A stretch of 64,000 bases of DNA, from the NCBI RefSeq assembly GCF_000003815.2, contig NC_049980.1, forward strand, positions 2,946,740-3,010,739, written 5' to 3'. This stretch comes from Branchiostoma floridae (taxonomy: Eukaryota > Chordata > Leptocardii > Amphioxiformes > Branchiostomatidae). Position 1 is the stretch's first letter; the number at the start of each line of letters is the position of its first letter. Made by a program: the position numbers and the translations under genes. Below are positions 12,401 through 23,434 of the stretch, in pieces. The notes beneath the pieces are model-generated. The model was not told the origin of the DNA. It did not search any database and saw nothing but the letters and a program-made list of their open reading frames with translations.

Positions 12401-13075
12401 TGCACTCTCATAAGCTTAAAATGACATATTTTACCAAGAAAGTCAACAACATTGCTTCCAAACAATGAGTGGACAAAAAAAATTTAGCTGGAGACAGCCC
12501 TGCAGTAAAACAGCTTTAAAACATGGTTGGGGGAAGAAACTTTAGCACTGACACCACAGGCAGGGAAGGTCCACTTTAGACAAACAACAGATATAGTTTT
12601 TTTTTTATACTCATAAACTTGTGCTGACTCATGCGACTGTTATTGTCTATTGTTGTGAGCAACGGTTTTCTTTAGACATGCGTTCAGAGTAGGGGTGGGT
12701 ACCAGTACAGTGTACCGGTACAAAACTGATTTTCTTGTTGGACCGGTCTAGGAAAACATGTTAAGATACACTGAAACAAGGCTTCAGAAAAGTACGAGGT
12801 AACCCCAATTTCAATCTTAAAACATTTTCTCCACCATACAGTCACAAGGGTTATCTTTATAACCATTAAATGAAAACTGGTTGCAGGACATTGCGCTGGA
12901 ACAGGCAGTTTCTGATGACAAAAATATGTTTCCATTACACAACTGACTAGTATTTATGGAGAAAATGCTTTTCCGGACAGAAAAAAACACACTGCAGGCA
13001 TATTTAGCATTAACTCATGACTGTCACTTCTGTCGCCGGTGACGATTCCTCTTTAGACAAGTGAGGAATAGTCAC
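9474..13075. other. Long intronic/intergenic stretch
   Basis: About 3.6 kb with no convincing exon on either strand. It is AT-rich with homopolymer runs near 11580-12000. The only signals are a hammerhead-like scrap at 10021-10064 and a 23-base phrase at 9576 that recurs at 63740. Confidence 0.5.
10021..10064 (+). other. Hammerhead-like core, probable Penelope tail fragment
   Basis: CTGACGA, a 20-base spacer and then GAAACGTC resemble the CTGATGA ... GAAA core of the hammerhead ribozymes carried by Penelope-like elements, with one core base changed. The flanking stems are not clear, so activity is doubtful. Confidence 0.3.
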
Positions 13076-13226
13076 GGACCGCGTAGCACAGTGGCAGTGT
13101 GTTCGGCTCGGGACCGAGAGGTCTCGGGTTCGAATCCAGCTTAGGCGGCCGTGCTACCGATCTTGTGCCCTTGGGAAAGGCACCTAACACGACTTGCCTC
13201 ACTTAACTCACAGGTGAAAATGAGTA
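13076..13226 (+). mobile_element. tRNA-derived SINE, 5' part (split)
   Basis: An A-box-like segment (GTAGCACAGTGGCAGTG) and a B box (GGTTCGAATCC) at normal tRNA spacing mark a pol III promoter. A family body follows that is also seen on the minus strand at 52190-52441. It is interrupted at a TA dinucleotide; the remainder lies at 14774-15019. Confidence 0.75.
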
Positions 13227-14771
13227 CAGTGAAACTTGTTTAAGAAGACCACCCTGGGGACCAGTGCAAAGTGGTCGTTTTAGACACGTGGTCTTCTTGT
13301 GCAAAGAAAGAAAAATTGACAAGATAGGACAGACACAATGATTTCAAAGTTAATGGTCTTTAAAATAGTTTAATTCCACGAACCTGTACATTTGCACATG
13401 AGAAACATTATCACTGTTAAACTGTCTTCCTGTATGATTCATATAGTATTGTTATACCAACTGATGTAAAATTGAAAAGTTTCCAAAATTTAGGGCTTTT
13501 CTTTCAAATTTTCGTAGCTTTTTGTAGCCGGAGCAGCGTCATTTTCCCCGCCGGCGTTGTCTGTCAAAAACTTGTGAATAGGCGACACCGTCAAGACAAT
13601 GGTCCATTTACATATTGCTTACAAAAACATCGCTGTTTTCGGTGGAGAACCCGACGCCCCACGAGCGTTTTAAAATGCGATTTTCATGTTAGCAACGCTA
13701 ATTGCCTGTCTTTACTTTGTGAAACACAGCCAACGGGCCAGAAAAAAGTTGGGGAGCTTACCGCCATAACAAAAAGCATGCGCACACATGCCCGACAAGA
13801 CGGGAACCTTCTTTCAAAACGGCAGCACGACAGAAAAATAAATGGTTCATTTCAACGATGTTACCCATGAAAATAATGCGTGTGAGTTTGTTTCTCTTCT
13901 GGCGAGGGTCTTAAAGTCTCAACGCTGCCTAGAAGGCGAAAATTTGCCGAGAAAAACAAGTTTAACCCCACCGACGCTTCTAAACATGACTCATGTTGAC
14001 AAATGGACGCTTCACTAGAAGCGAGGGTGAGCAGTTTCTTAAAAAGACACACAGACACCTTTTATTCTCTAATAAAATGTGTTATAAAGTCATTAAGATA
14101 TTTTTTATCTGTTATCTTTACTTCAAACAAGTTTTATTAAAATAAATTTGCATTTTGTAGGGTTTAAATGTAGAGTACAATAACAACGGACGCATCATTT
14201 TTACCTACCCTTCAGTGGACTTTCCCAATGACACCGTTTGACCTCTTGGGCGCCATGTTTGATTTTGGCTCGGCGCGAATAACAGAACCCAAACACACGG
14301 AGTTTGCCGTCATTTCCCGGCAGTTATAATTAAAAAATCGATGTTGTTATACCCTTGAAAATGACGCAGGGGTTTCGGTCACATTTTAGTTGCCAAAACA
14401 TAAGCCAATTTTAGCGATATTTCTCGCGACTTATCATCAAATATCGACAGTTGCTACAGTCTTGAAAATGACGCAGTCGTTTCGGCAAGTTTTCTTCGCC
14501 AAAACACAAGCCGATTTTAGCGGATTTGCCGCCAGATATCATCAAAAATCGAGGCCACTACACACTTGAAAATTACGTGGTCGTCTTCGGCAACATTTCG
14601 GTCGCGGGCGGACCGGATTCGGGGTGGTCGCGGTCACAGAAGACAAGTGGTCGCTTTGGCCACGTTGCTTAATGCTTGTGTCAATGGGGAGGAAAATCGG
14701 GACCGGCCAAAAGCGGTCGTAATAGGCCGATGGTCGTCTTATGGACGTGGTCGCTTATACAAGTTTCACTG
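13227..14771. mobile_element. TA-flanked inverted-repeat element inserted in a SINE
   Basis: The ends are inverted: CAGTGAAACTTGTTTAAG on the left, and the right end's complement reads CAGTGAAACTTGTATAAG. TA flanks both sides (13225-13226 and 14772-14773). No transposase is recognised. It resembles, but is distinct from, the CAGTCAAACCTGT family. Three internal tandem copies lie at 14340-14620. Confidence 0.8.
14340..14620 (+). repeat. Degenerate tandem repeat, about 115-bp unit
   Basis: Three successive units share CTTGAAAATGACGCAG, a GCCAAAACA block, AAGCC(A/G)ATTTTAGCG and ATCATCAAA, within the element at 13227-14771. Confidence 0.65.
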
Positions 14772-14773
14772 TA

Positions 14774-15019
14774 CTTAGCTTCGCCTAGGGCCGGAAAGGA
14801 CATAAAATGGAGGTCCCGTGTCTGGGGAGAGCCATACCCCAGGCACGTTAAAGAACCCCCACAGTGGGCCCACACGTGCGATGGTGCGGTGTGCGATGGT
14901 GCAAAATCCTTCCGTCTAGAATTGGTGATTCTCTACAAATCACCCGGAGTCCAGGAAGAATAGTGACATATCAGTCACTAATGTAGATCTGTATAACCAA
15001 ACCAAACCAAACCAAACCA
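14774..15019 (+). mobile_element. tRNA-derived SINE, 3' part
   Basis: Continues the SINE at 13076 after the insertion. The body includes GGGGAGAGCCATACCCCAGG, a phrase found in reverse at 36950-37085. It ends in a CCAAA simple repeat (about 14998-15019), like a SINE tail. Confidence 0.7.
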
Positions 15020-15205
15020 AAACCCACCGCTGAAGCGTCATACAACCAGATCCAAGGTGGTCGTACAATGATTCCTCTTTATAGACACAACCTAAAAATA
15101 CCGTTGCCAGAGACGTCGTTGGACAACAACAGCCGCATGACTATATAACTGTTGTCTGTCTAAAGCCGCCCTAATTCCCCTAGGAACCCAGGTATCTCCT
15201 GGTAC

Positions 15206-16505
15206 ATGTATAAGAGTCAAGATTCAAGGTTTAAAGAGATGAAGGGGGAGATAGAGGTCAGCACAGTAGACAAGGAATGCTACTACGACTCCAGGCTACC
15301 CCCTTTCTCAGTGGGCAGAATAACAGGATCTTTCCTTCCCACCACTACAAACCCTGCCAACAAGGAGGAAGCCAAAGAGAGAGTAAAGCAAATACTCCAC
15401 GAGATGAAGAAAACACCAACTACGGTAGTTTTTACAGATGGTTCATCCTTAGGAAACCCCGGTCCAACAGGGTGTGCTGCGGTCATCTACGAGCAGTGGG
15501 GAGTAACTGAACCTTACACAGTTAGAAAACCAGTAGCTGCAAAGTCCAACAACTACGAAGGAGAGTTGCAGGGGATCTACCTAGCACTGAACACCCTACA
15601 TAGAAGTCAAAGCAAAAACAGAAGAATCCTCATACTCTGTGATTGTAAAGCGGCCCTTGAGAATGTCAGCTCGTTCCAACAGGCAGAAGCTTACAACGAG
15701 CTAGTGAATGCAGCAAGACAGAGGCTCTTTGAAATCCAGCAGAAACTTTGAGAAAGGACACAACATACAAATTGAATGGTGCCCAGGCCACATGGGGGTT
15801 GAAGGTAACGAGCTAGCAGACATGCAAGCTAAGCTAGCTGCAGACGAAGCTAAACACACAGAGATCAACACGACATGGACTAAACAACAAGCAATGAAGC
15901 ACATAGAAGAACAAGCAGCAGAAAGATGGCAAAGAAGAAGAGAAAACCAAACAACTAGCAGCCACATGCAGAAAGCCAACACGAGTTTGAAGAAGAAATG
16001 CAGCACATGGGGGTCAAGAACGACACAGATCTCCATAAACCAACTCGTGAGTGGTCACACGGAACTAAATGCCTACAAAAACTGGATTGACCCCACGGAG
16101 ACACCAAACTGTAGCACATGCGGTACAAGGGAAAATATAGACCATTACATGTATGAATGCCCAAAATATGAGAACACCAGACAACATCTAATGAAAGAAA
16201 TTGACAACGAAGACTACGGAATCCCTCAACAAGAAAGAACGATGGATGTTGTATCTCTAGCAGGAATGCGAAGCGACCTGACGAACGAAGCAAACAAGAG
16301 GATGTATTTGGCGTTCGCCAAATACATTGAAGACACGAGAATGTTCGCCGAGCAGGTCTAAAACACCCCAAACACGCATATGCAAAGTACCAGAGTACAA
16401 GCACCAGCGAGGCCAACAAATCTAAGAGCACCCAGCAGAAAAAGCACCAAGAGACCATGTCTAGCGGAGAAGTAGACGTTAAACAAGGACAACAACAACA
16501 ACAGA
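15206..16505 (+). pseudogene. 5'-truncated LINE: RNase H domain and zinc-finger-like C-terminus
   Basis: This is the 3' part of a non-LTR retrotransposon ORF2. The first frame (to 15751) carries RNase H motifs: FTDGSS with the catalytic aspartate, NNYEGELQGI with the glutamate, and CDCKAALE with the second aspartate. The chain then shifts frame and continues at about 15755-16361 with WCPGHMGVEGNELAD, the last RNase H motif, and a CSTCGT...HYMYEC cysteine/histidine cluster typical of LINE C-termini. The reverse transcriptase and endonuclease are missing. A frameshift near 15750 and the truncation make it non-functional. The end is marked by repeated CAA units near 16487-16503. An I/Jockey-type clade is likely because of the RNase H domain. 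Confidence 0.85.
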
Positions 16506-16990
16506 TTCTTAAGAAAGTAACATCAATTGATGATACAATTTCATCAAGTAATACTGGCAGCTGCTAAATAATATGATTATGCCCATAAGCAAATACATAA
16601 ATAAATTATTCAATCTGTAAACAACTTGCAATTTGAAGCATGTTGCATTTTGCGATTAGATGTATGTCATATTTAATTTTCAAGTGCCCCTATGTCCTGT
16701 TTTCCACATTCTCTGGAGACACACAAAGGTTTCTATTACTTTACACAGGTGCTATGCACTAAATATATGCTCAACACCTTTGCTGTAATTCCATCTGGAT
16801 TTTATGTTGTATAATGTAAGGTAGCTAGGATTTCAAATTATTGAGAAACTTTCATTTACTGTCCCCTTCTCTACCTGCAGTAGAAGAGTCAAGACGTGGT
16901 GCAAACGCTATTATACCATGTGAACATTACAGGTGTGTGGCTTTCAACACACAGGTGAGGCGACAGGTAGAAACGTCACCATTCATATGT
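16506..16990. other. Non-coding stretch
   Basis: AT-rich; nothing recognised. It lies inside the predicted first intron of the shorter ankyrin-gene transcript. Confidence 0.5.
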
Positions 16991-16996
16991 ACGTAC

Positions 16997-17197
16997 TTCT
17001 TCTGTGGTGTGGATCTCCGGGTCTCCCTTCCCGAGGCTTCTCAGTACTTGTTCTACGGCCACCCATTCTCCCTTTTGACTGTAGAGTAGGACCCTGGACC
17101 CCACGGGAACGGCCGATGTTGAGCCAGAGCTGACAGAGGTCGAGTCACCACCTCCTTGTGTTCCACCGGGTGGTGAGTCCTCACCCTTGTCGGACAT
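16997..17197 (-). CDS. Candidate first coding exon of the ankyrin gene (proximal promoter)
   Basis: The ATG at 17197 on the minus strand opens 67 codons that end at a strong donor, GAAGAA then GTACGT (16996 downward), in phase 0. The peptide starts MSDKGEDSPPGGTQGGGDST, a disordered acidic/glycine/serine N-terminus. It then reads SRVLLYSQKGEWVAVEQVL and GDPEIHTTEE, which looks like the helical lead-in to an ankyrin repeat. Joined to the phase-0 exon at 3709-3810, it gives a continuous ankyrin start. The segment is GC-rich against AT-rich surroundings. No acceptor with a good pyrimidine tract precedes the ATG, so it is read as a first exon. It could be the start of a TRPN/NOMPC-type channel. 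Confidence 0.7.
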
Positions 17198-17199
17198 GG

Positions 17200-18120
17200 T
17201 CAGGGTTCACCCCGCAGGGCTTGGTCCGTTGTCACGGTACACTCACTCGATACAAACCCTGTTAGTCGTACCAGAAACTCCACAAGTGTAATAGTTGTCC
17301 GGGTACAGTGGAGAATCTTGCTGAATCAACACGCCATATGCCGACCCATGTGGTCAGTTCCTCCACCATCACTCCATCTTTCCGGTTTCTTTCTCAGTTT
17401 CTGTATAATATTCTTCAGACGTCCAGTGATGAAAGTTTTCCGCCCTGGCTGTCAAATCTCGCACAACTGGTTCAACAGTGTTTAACGGTGACACCTTCGT
17501 TCCCAACTGAAGTTCTTCACTTCAGACTAACTCTTGTGTCTTCTGTCCCTTCGCGACGGTTCCCCATGCAGGACTGTTCCATAGGGGAATTATGCATGAG
17601 GCTGATTCTTTGCATGGGGTGCGCGCATTGTTTGCTTACGTAAACGCGGGGGGTGCTAGGGACAGGCCAAAACAAATTCCATGCTATCGTCACTAGATGG
17701 GAAAATGTGGTGGCAATATACTAGAAGTACCGCGGTTTGTCGTGATTTTCATGACAAATTCACACTGTAAGCTTTTTTAAATCGTGTAATACTTCTTAGG
17801 GGATTATGTAACGTTACATATGTAAGGCCGAAGTTTATGCAGCCAGGGCCGCCATGTAAAGAGTAATAACATAATACTAGTAACATATTGCGACAAGAGC
17901 CGAAAAAGGATTGCATGTATTCGTGTATTGCTGGAGTTGTCTTATAACTGGTGAATATCGATATCTTATATGATGAAATTATGCATGGAACGCTGACTAT
18001 GCACTTTACGTCAGTTCATGCAAGGAGGTTGAACCTCCTTGGTTCAACCTCCTTCAATGGTTCATGGTGGGAGACCACCCAATTGCAAGGAGGACCGGAT
18101 GCTGTAGCCCGACCAAGAAT
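17200..18120. other. Region upstream of the proximal first exon
   Basis: Probably the promoter and 5' untranslated region of the exon at 16997-17197, with moderately raised GC near 17200-17660. No TATA box or other element is claimed. A small palindrome (AAGGAGGTTGAACCTCCTT) occurs at 18022-18040. Confidence 0.4.
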
Positions 18121-18131
18121 GGTCTATCCTA

Positions 18132-18299
18132 CTCTCCTGAGGTTAGGTTCCGGCTGTTTTTTCACGTTTTTAGTCGTTTTTATCGGGTTTTCTATTTTGT
18201 CCGCCACGAGACATCAAGAAAGAGTACAAAATAGAAAGCCCGATAAAAACGACTTCAAACGTGAAAAAAACAGCCGGAGCCTAACCTCTGCTTGGAGAG
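18132..18299. mobile_element. Palindromic TA-flanked MITE (CTCTCC family), copy 1
   Basis: Long inverted arms: GAGGTTAGGTTCCGGCTGTT on the left and the matching AACAGCCGGAGCCTAACCTC on the right, with a TTTTTATCGGG...CCCGATAAAAA inner pair. TA flanks both ends. The near-complete hairpin leaves a loop of about 30 bases. It is the same family as 38526-38719. Relics of the SINE body follow at 18318-18350. Confidence 0.8.
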
Positions 18300-18692
18300 T
18301 AGGGCATTCCACGAATTTGTCTTTCGGAAAGGAAGTAAAATGGGGGTCCCGTGTTCGAGGAGGTGCCTCATTACTCAACACATTGGGTACCTACTAGCTG
18401 CAAATACTCCAGATAATTTAAATACCCAAATTCGCAAAACAGTGTTATGTCTACCAGGGGCCCTAAAACGATGGATGAATAAATTTACCATTCTTGGCGC
18501 TAGAAAGTATAAATTCTTTGTGAGTTCAATCAAGGATATGATATACGTCCTTGGTTCAACAACACAATTAGTCGAAGGAAATGCTTTAATAGACAAGTAC
18601 GTTTTGTTGTTGTTGTTGCAAGCATCTCTGAGAATATCCTCGGCCAGCCTGTCATGACTGTTATGATAGTCTAGCTTTTCAACCTCCTTGGT

Positions 18693-18809
18693 ATAGCCCG
18701 GTATCCAGCCGTATTACGCTCCAGAGTCTCTTCTCAGTCCTCTCCGCAAATATTTGCAGAAGAAGACAAAGGAAACTCTGGAGTTATAACACGGCTGATA
18801 CCAGGCTAT
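18693..18809. mobile_element. Palindromic MITE-like element
   Basis: The inverted arms TATAGCCCGGTATCCAGCCG and CGGCTGATACCAGGCTAT, continuing to CTCCAGAGT and ACTCTGGAG, form a long hairpin. No coding sequence is present. Confidence 0.65.
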
Positions 18810-18819
18810 CCTCGAGCAC

Positions 18820-19077
18820 CGTCAAATGCTTGTTTTCTTTATTCGGTGCACGAACAGGAAACAATGGCCTTTTTGTTTGCCGCCAACACTGGAATTCTCC
18901 TGGGTAGACTGACTAGAAGTCAAAGTTAACCTGTGGAACGGGATGGTTCCCCGCCAATTGGCACAGGTTGGATCTCATTGGTCGTGGAGAACCCTGTCGG
19001 GCCGCTGCCATGGTAACAGAGGGAACGCCACGAAGATCGTCTGATGTATGACACAGTGACTGTTATTAGATCTTACT
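18820..19077. other. Non-coding stretch
   Basis: No feature recognised. Confidence 0.4.
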
Positions 19078-20176
19078 ACCTCCATGAAATGTCATGGAGG
19101 TTATATTTTCTGTTATGTGTCTCTGTCTGTGTACAAGATTACTCAAGAACGGCTGGATGAATTGGTTTCATACTTGTTGTGTTGGTGGGGTGTGATGAAA
19201 GCTCAAATCGATGAGATTTTGGGCGCCGTATCTGTCGTTATAATCGATGTAATAATATCAGAAATCACCCCTATATCTGCGATATATTGGAACAGGCATG
19301 TTTGTTAATGGGTTTAGCTCCAAGCAGATAGTGAGGTGATTTGTATGACAGCTGTTTGGGGAACCCCGAGTTTTTTTAATATGATAATTAGTTTTATTTA
19401 TGTCTGCTTAGGATATCATGGAGATGTGAAGCGTAAGTATAATTGTAAGAAGTTGAGGTACATTTAACGGTAATGCTTAACAGATATGGATGTCTCACAT
19501 ACTGTACTGCTGATTTGAGTGACATGGTGATTAAAATGCCATTAGGTCCTCTCATCTTAGATGGGTTGGGTGTCAGAAGTTTTATGGGCGATACAGATGT
19601 TCTGATTTCGTTACGATAAGGGACAGTTGTTAGTTGTCTCTTTCATAGCCAATGGTACTTGTTTTTTAGCAGACGGGGTTGGCGCCAAGTATTCATCTTA
19701 TGCTTACAGTTGGTGTAGGGCTGTCAGAGGAAAGTGTGCATCTCCTTTTTGTACCGTGTGAACAGCTGATGTTATGACATATTGGTGGAAAATCAAATCA
19801 CCATCTGACTAAAGTTGGCCACATCCCTTCTTCTTTCTGAGTTTCCCAACTTCCTCCCACCACACCGCTCTGAGGCACATAGTCGAACCTCAATAATGCT
19901 GACAACCTTAGACAGTTTAAATTCCAAACATCAAGCTTAAGGAACACCACGCTACCATATGCCGTCGACTTCTTAAACGCACATTACACAATTAAGTGTC
20001 ACATTTTAATAATTACTAATCAGATGGACATCCTCTGTGTCATTAAATAAATACACCACTACTTTCCCATAACATTTATAACTATTACTCTCAAATACAA
20101 CCGACTATAAACATACATACCGTCCACAAAAAAGCAATAAATATTTCATGGAGGTATGAGGTCCCCGAACTCTAGT
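19078..20176 (+). mobile_element. CCTCCATGAAA repeat family, copy B
   Basis: Begins with the hairpin CCTCCATGAAATGTCATGGA, followed by a degenerate GTCTCTGTCTGTGT microsatellite and the ACTCAAGAACGG phrase shared by the family. It ends at ATTTCATGGAGGTATGAGG and CCCCGAACTCTAG, the complement of the start of copy A (4302-5360). The middle (about 19300-20120) differs from other copies. Confidence 0.7.
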
Positions 20177-20440
20177 TACATGTATCTCCAGCATGCCGGT
20201 GGCCTGTTGGATAATGTTGGATGCCTTGTCACCCATAGATCTCCTTGGAGATATGCCGATGAAAAAATACCTTCGTCAAGAAGGTTCTGTTTTCAGTTAA
20301 GCCATGGACCTGGTGTGGGCCTGTATGTAGGTTAAGAGCATTACTCGAGAATCTGTAGAGGTAGATGAATTTTTATATTTAGTATTCGAGTTGACCAAAC
20401 CAAAGCAACACACCTGTATACCAGACCCTGGCCCGATCTC
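20177..20440. other. Non-coding stretch
   Basis: Nothing recognised. Confidence 0.4.
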
Positions 20441-20449
20441 AAAAATATC

Positions 20450-20790
20450 TATCACACGATAAAAACGCTACATATCTCGGTAGCGTAATTACCGCTAAGG
20501 GAGATTGAAACACTGGCATCGGCTCCCTTATTGGGAAGGCAGCGTCGGTATTTTAAAGAAGAATGAACACAGTTTGGAATAGCAGGGCACTATCCAGGAA
20601 ATTCAAACTTAAGTTGCTCTAATCAGTAGTACTCCCTAATGCTCTCTACGCCAGTGAGACTTGAGAGATCACAGCAAAAATGAAAACTAGATGCTTTTCA
20701 ACAACGGTGCCTACGAAGGATACACAGCAACGTAACTTGCATAGAGACAAAATCACAAACGAGGAAGTGTATCAAGGGAGCGAGATAAAA
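20450..20790 (+). pseudogene. Decayed LINE reverse-transcriptase C-terminal fragment
   Basis: Translated with several stops and shifts, this recalls the region after the RT palm of RTE/Jockey-type LINEs: YLGSVIT near 20475, an ALYASETREITAKM stretch near 20645-20690, then RCFSTTVP and DKITNEEVY. The order matches known elements (the cysteine, the double arginine and the ITNEEV phrase). No intact ORF. Confidence 0.55.
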
Positions 20791-21049
20791 TTTCCTAGCA
20801 CCACCATCACAGAAAGGATGTCTGTGGATAGACATGCTATTAAATACAGCACTGCACTGGCAACCCGACAGGAAAAAGAAAACGGGGATCCAGAAGTAGG
20901 AAAACGAAGGTCAAGTTTTAAAAATGGTTCCCCTGACATTTTCCGGCGGTACTACATTGAGCATGTTGCGTTTGGAAATGAATACCTCAAGAAAGGGTTG
21001 TCGTATCGTCTTGATTCAGTTTGGTATATAGATGGCTTCAGTGATGCTT

Positions 21050-21389
21050 TAGATCATTAGATACTAAATATGCAAATCATGAGCTAATCTGCATAATTAG
21101 TAACGAAGGTAGGGTTCCCAAACCTACACAGTTTCTTCCTTAAATCATAACCTGGCACTAACATAACAAAACCATACGCGTCCAGGTCAACAGATATAAA
21201 AAAACGGAACTTCTGCTGCAATACCAAGGCCACATACCAGGGGCCAAAACATGTAGTGATCGACATTGGCCTTCGTCCTCCCAACTTCTATACCATCACT
21301 ACCTATCCAGAGTTATGCTGACTACAAATATCCGGAAACACAAACGCACAGACACACAGACACACATACATACACACACATACACACAC

Positions 21390-21425
<36 letters not shown>

Positions 21426-21480
21426 TCACGCGGGCACACACACACAAAAGTTAAGTTGAACATGCGGACGCATGTAATGC
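21050..21480 (-). mobile_element. CCTCCATGAAA repeat family, partial copy C
   Basis: Shares the GGAACTTCTGCTGCAATACC block, the (C)AGAGTTATG phrase and then a CA-rich microsatellite at the same relative place as copy A (4302-5360). The terminal hairpin is not preserved. Confidence 0.55.
21346..21445. repeat. (AC)n microsatellite
   Basis: An imperfect CA/TACA dinucleotide tract inside the partial repeat copy. Confidence 0.9.
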
Positions 21481-21519
21481 AAATTAGGGTCTCATTTACA
21501 TAAATCATGAGAAAAATGC

Positions 21520-22600
21520 TACAATAGCTTTTTTTGCTAAGACTTTCATACTTTAAACTTTAAACACATTGTTATTTAGGTAGAGGAGATGATCAACTGA
21601 TATCTTTTATGCAAACGAGGACCTCATTTGTATAATCAATGAGAAACATTTATAATAGGTCACTCGTCATAAAAGATCACATTTCTTGTTAACAGCAATC
21701 CCTACAAAAATCCATCACGTAAAACAACCTTCATACTTACAGCCAGGTGACAGGATATAACACAAATACAACACACCTACAACAATCATTAATACTCATA
21801 AACAATAAAACCATCGTCATTGTTATAGCTTTCATTGCCACACCTATTATTTTAGGGGAGGCGTTGGTTCGCGATATTCAACGTTGGCTGTGTTCTCTTT
21901 GCAATTGAAGGGAGTTTCTCCCATGGTCCCTTCCACAGCAAACTCCTTTCCTCGGCAAACTCCCTTTCCCGGCACGATAGGACATAGCCAACGTTGAAAA
22001 TCGCGAAACCCCACAAGTTTATGATAAATGTAACGTTGAAATGTAACTGTTATACTAGATACAACTGTTAAAAATAACTGTTAGAAATGAATGTTAGAAA
22101 TATCAATGTATATCACAATTGTATGGAAGCGGCGTAGTGAATGGGACATTTCTTGATACTCTTTCACTATATCTTACATCCTCCCTTCACGGACGATGTA
22201 AACATCACTCAGTAAAACACCACACGCGAATGTGAACATGCTTAGTGCCCCCGGCGGCCCGTACTATTGTCCTCCCGCGACTAAGCAGTCACGGAGTGCT
22301 AACGAGGGCTAAAAGCCCGTGTCGATGGGAGTTAATATTTCATGAGCACCTTATGCTTTATATGATTTTACACACCTATGTGGATTTAGGAGACGCCCAC
22401 CATTCTCAAATCTAAGTCACAAGAAATACTCGCTCCTGATTGGTTGAGGAAAGATGGCAATGTTCTAACGGGCGCTAGTGTACAGACCGCCATGCGTTAT
22501 TAGATCAAATAGTAGCTAGATCTACAAACATCTTGAGACTATAGTACAGTCTAAAGTTGCATCAGAATCCATTTGTAGTACATGTAAGTCCAATCTTTAT
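21520..22600. other. Non-coding stretch
   Basis: No exon recognised. An imperfect inverted pair at 21868-21905 and 21970-22010 (GCGATATTCAACGTTGGCTG against AGCCAACGTTGAAAATCGCG) suggests a small palindromic element. Confidence 0.45.
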
Positions 22601-22656
22601 GACTAGGCTCGGAACAGCGTTAAAAAAAATGTTCATGACAGGAACTTCCAGTCAAC

Positions 22657-22669
22657 ACACACACACACA

Positions 22670-22709
<40 letters not shown>

Positions 22710-22710
22710 C

Positions 22711-22762
<52 letters not shown>

Positions 22763-22766
22763 ACAC
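22657..22766. repeat. (AC)n and (GCAC)n microsatellite
   Basis: A compound tract of ACAC and GCAC units. The reading frames across it are artefacts. Confidence 0.95.
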
Positions 22767-22923
22767 AAGTTTTGTTATGTTCACCACTATCTAGAGACCA
22801 TCGTTGCAATAACATTTTTTTGCCAGGCTTGTTGATTCTGTGGCAACACTGTGATTTACCATATTAGTATTCTGCGCGTTTTTTAACATGCTTGGGCATG
22901 TTCGGGCGTGTTCATTGCAAAAT

Positions 22924-23382
22924 TTACGTCACGATGATGCAAACGTGTGCAGTGAGAAGCCAACAGAGACACTGTACAACCGACGGGTATTTGTCGTGCC
23001 GCCGACGGTCAAGCCATCCGTCCCATCCACGTTGGCGTGACAACCAGTTTCCCGCATAGTCGCAAATCAACGTTGCTACCTCGGTGGAGATGGCATCGGT
23101 ATTTCTTTCATACCGTTCGTGCGAGTTGACACATACGTCCACGGCAAAAGCCATTGCGGTAACGAGTCGACCCCAGTTTAATCGTCGCTCTTGCAGTACT
23201 TTTTCGAGCACCGTTTTCAGCCCATCCCTCGCGTTGGGTACGTTGTCCATGAAGCTGTCAATAATCTTTCCATATTCCTCTTCCGCCGAGATCGCATCCA
23301 CCCATTGTACTACTTTTACGTACGTCACCGAACTGGGGTGTCTGTATTCATGAAACAAGTCTGGGGCTTTGTGATATAGTAA
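22924..23382 (-). CDS. Bcl-2 family protein, 3' exon (N-terminus lost in gap)
   Basis: An open frame of 152 codons on the minus strand, ending at a stop at 22924. It contains LNWGRLVTAMAFA, matching the BH1 motif (NWGR core), and about 45 residues later WLSRQRGWDGWLD, matching BH2 (the W-x(6)-GW core). Bcl-2 family proteins regulate mitochondrial outer-membrane permeability in apoptosis. The C-terminus ends in a short hydrophobic stretch (CLCWLLTAHVCIIV) that could be a weak membrane anchor. An in-frame stop lies just upstream of a possible acceptor (GTCAG then TTACTA at 23382), with no ATG between, so this is probably a terminal exon whose partners fall in or beyond the gap at 23435. The acceptor has a poor pyrimidine tract. 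Pro- or anti-survival role cannot be told. Confidence 0.8.
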   Translation of the reverse strand, partial: LLYHKAPDLFHEYRHPSSVTYVKVVQWVDAISAEEEYGKIIDSFMDNVPNARDGLKTVLEKVLQERRLNWGRLVTAMAFAVDVCVNSHERYERNTDAISTEVATLICDYAGNWLSRQRGWDGWLDRRRHDKYPSVVQCLCWLLTAHVCIIVT

Positions 23383-23434
23383 CTGACGATGTTTGTGCTT
23401 TCAGCGCATCCATTAAAGACTGATCTCAATAAGG

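Noticed and set aside
13076-13150. Functional tRNA gene
   Set aside because: A and B boxes are present, but the acceptor stem does not close and a SINE body follows.
16976-17197. Extension of the first-exon frame to RTYEW and a stop
   Set aside because: The coding signal ends at the GTACGT donor; residues after it are intron.
18022-18060. AAGGAGGTTGAACCTCC as ribosome-binding sites
   Set aside because: This is eukaryotic DNA; the palindrome is simply a small inverted repeat.
21299-21508. VCVCVCV frames near 21350 and 22650
   Set aside because: Microsatellite translations.
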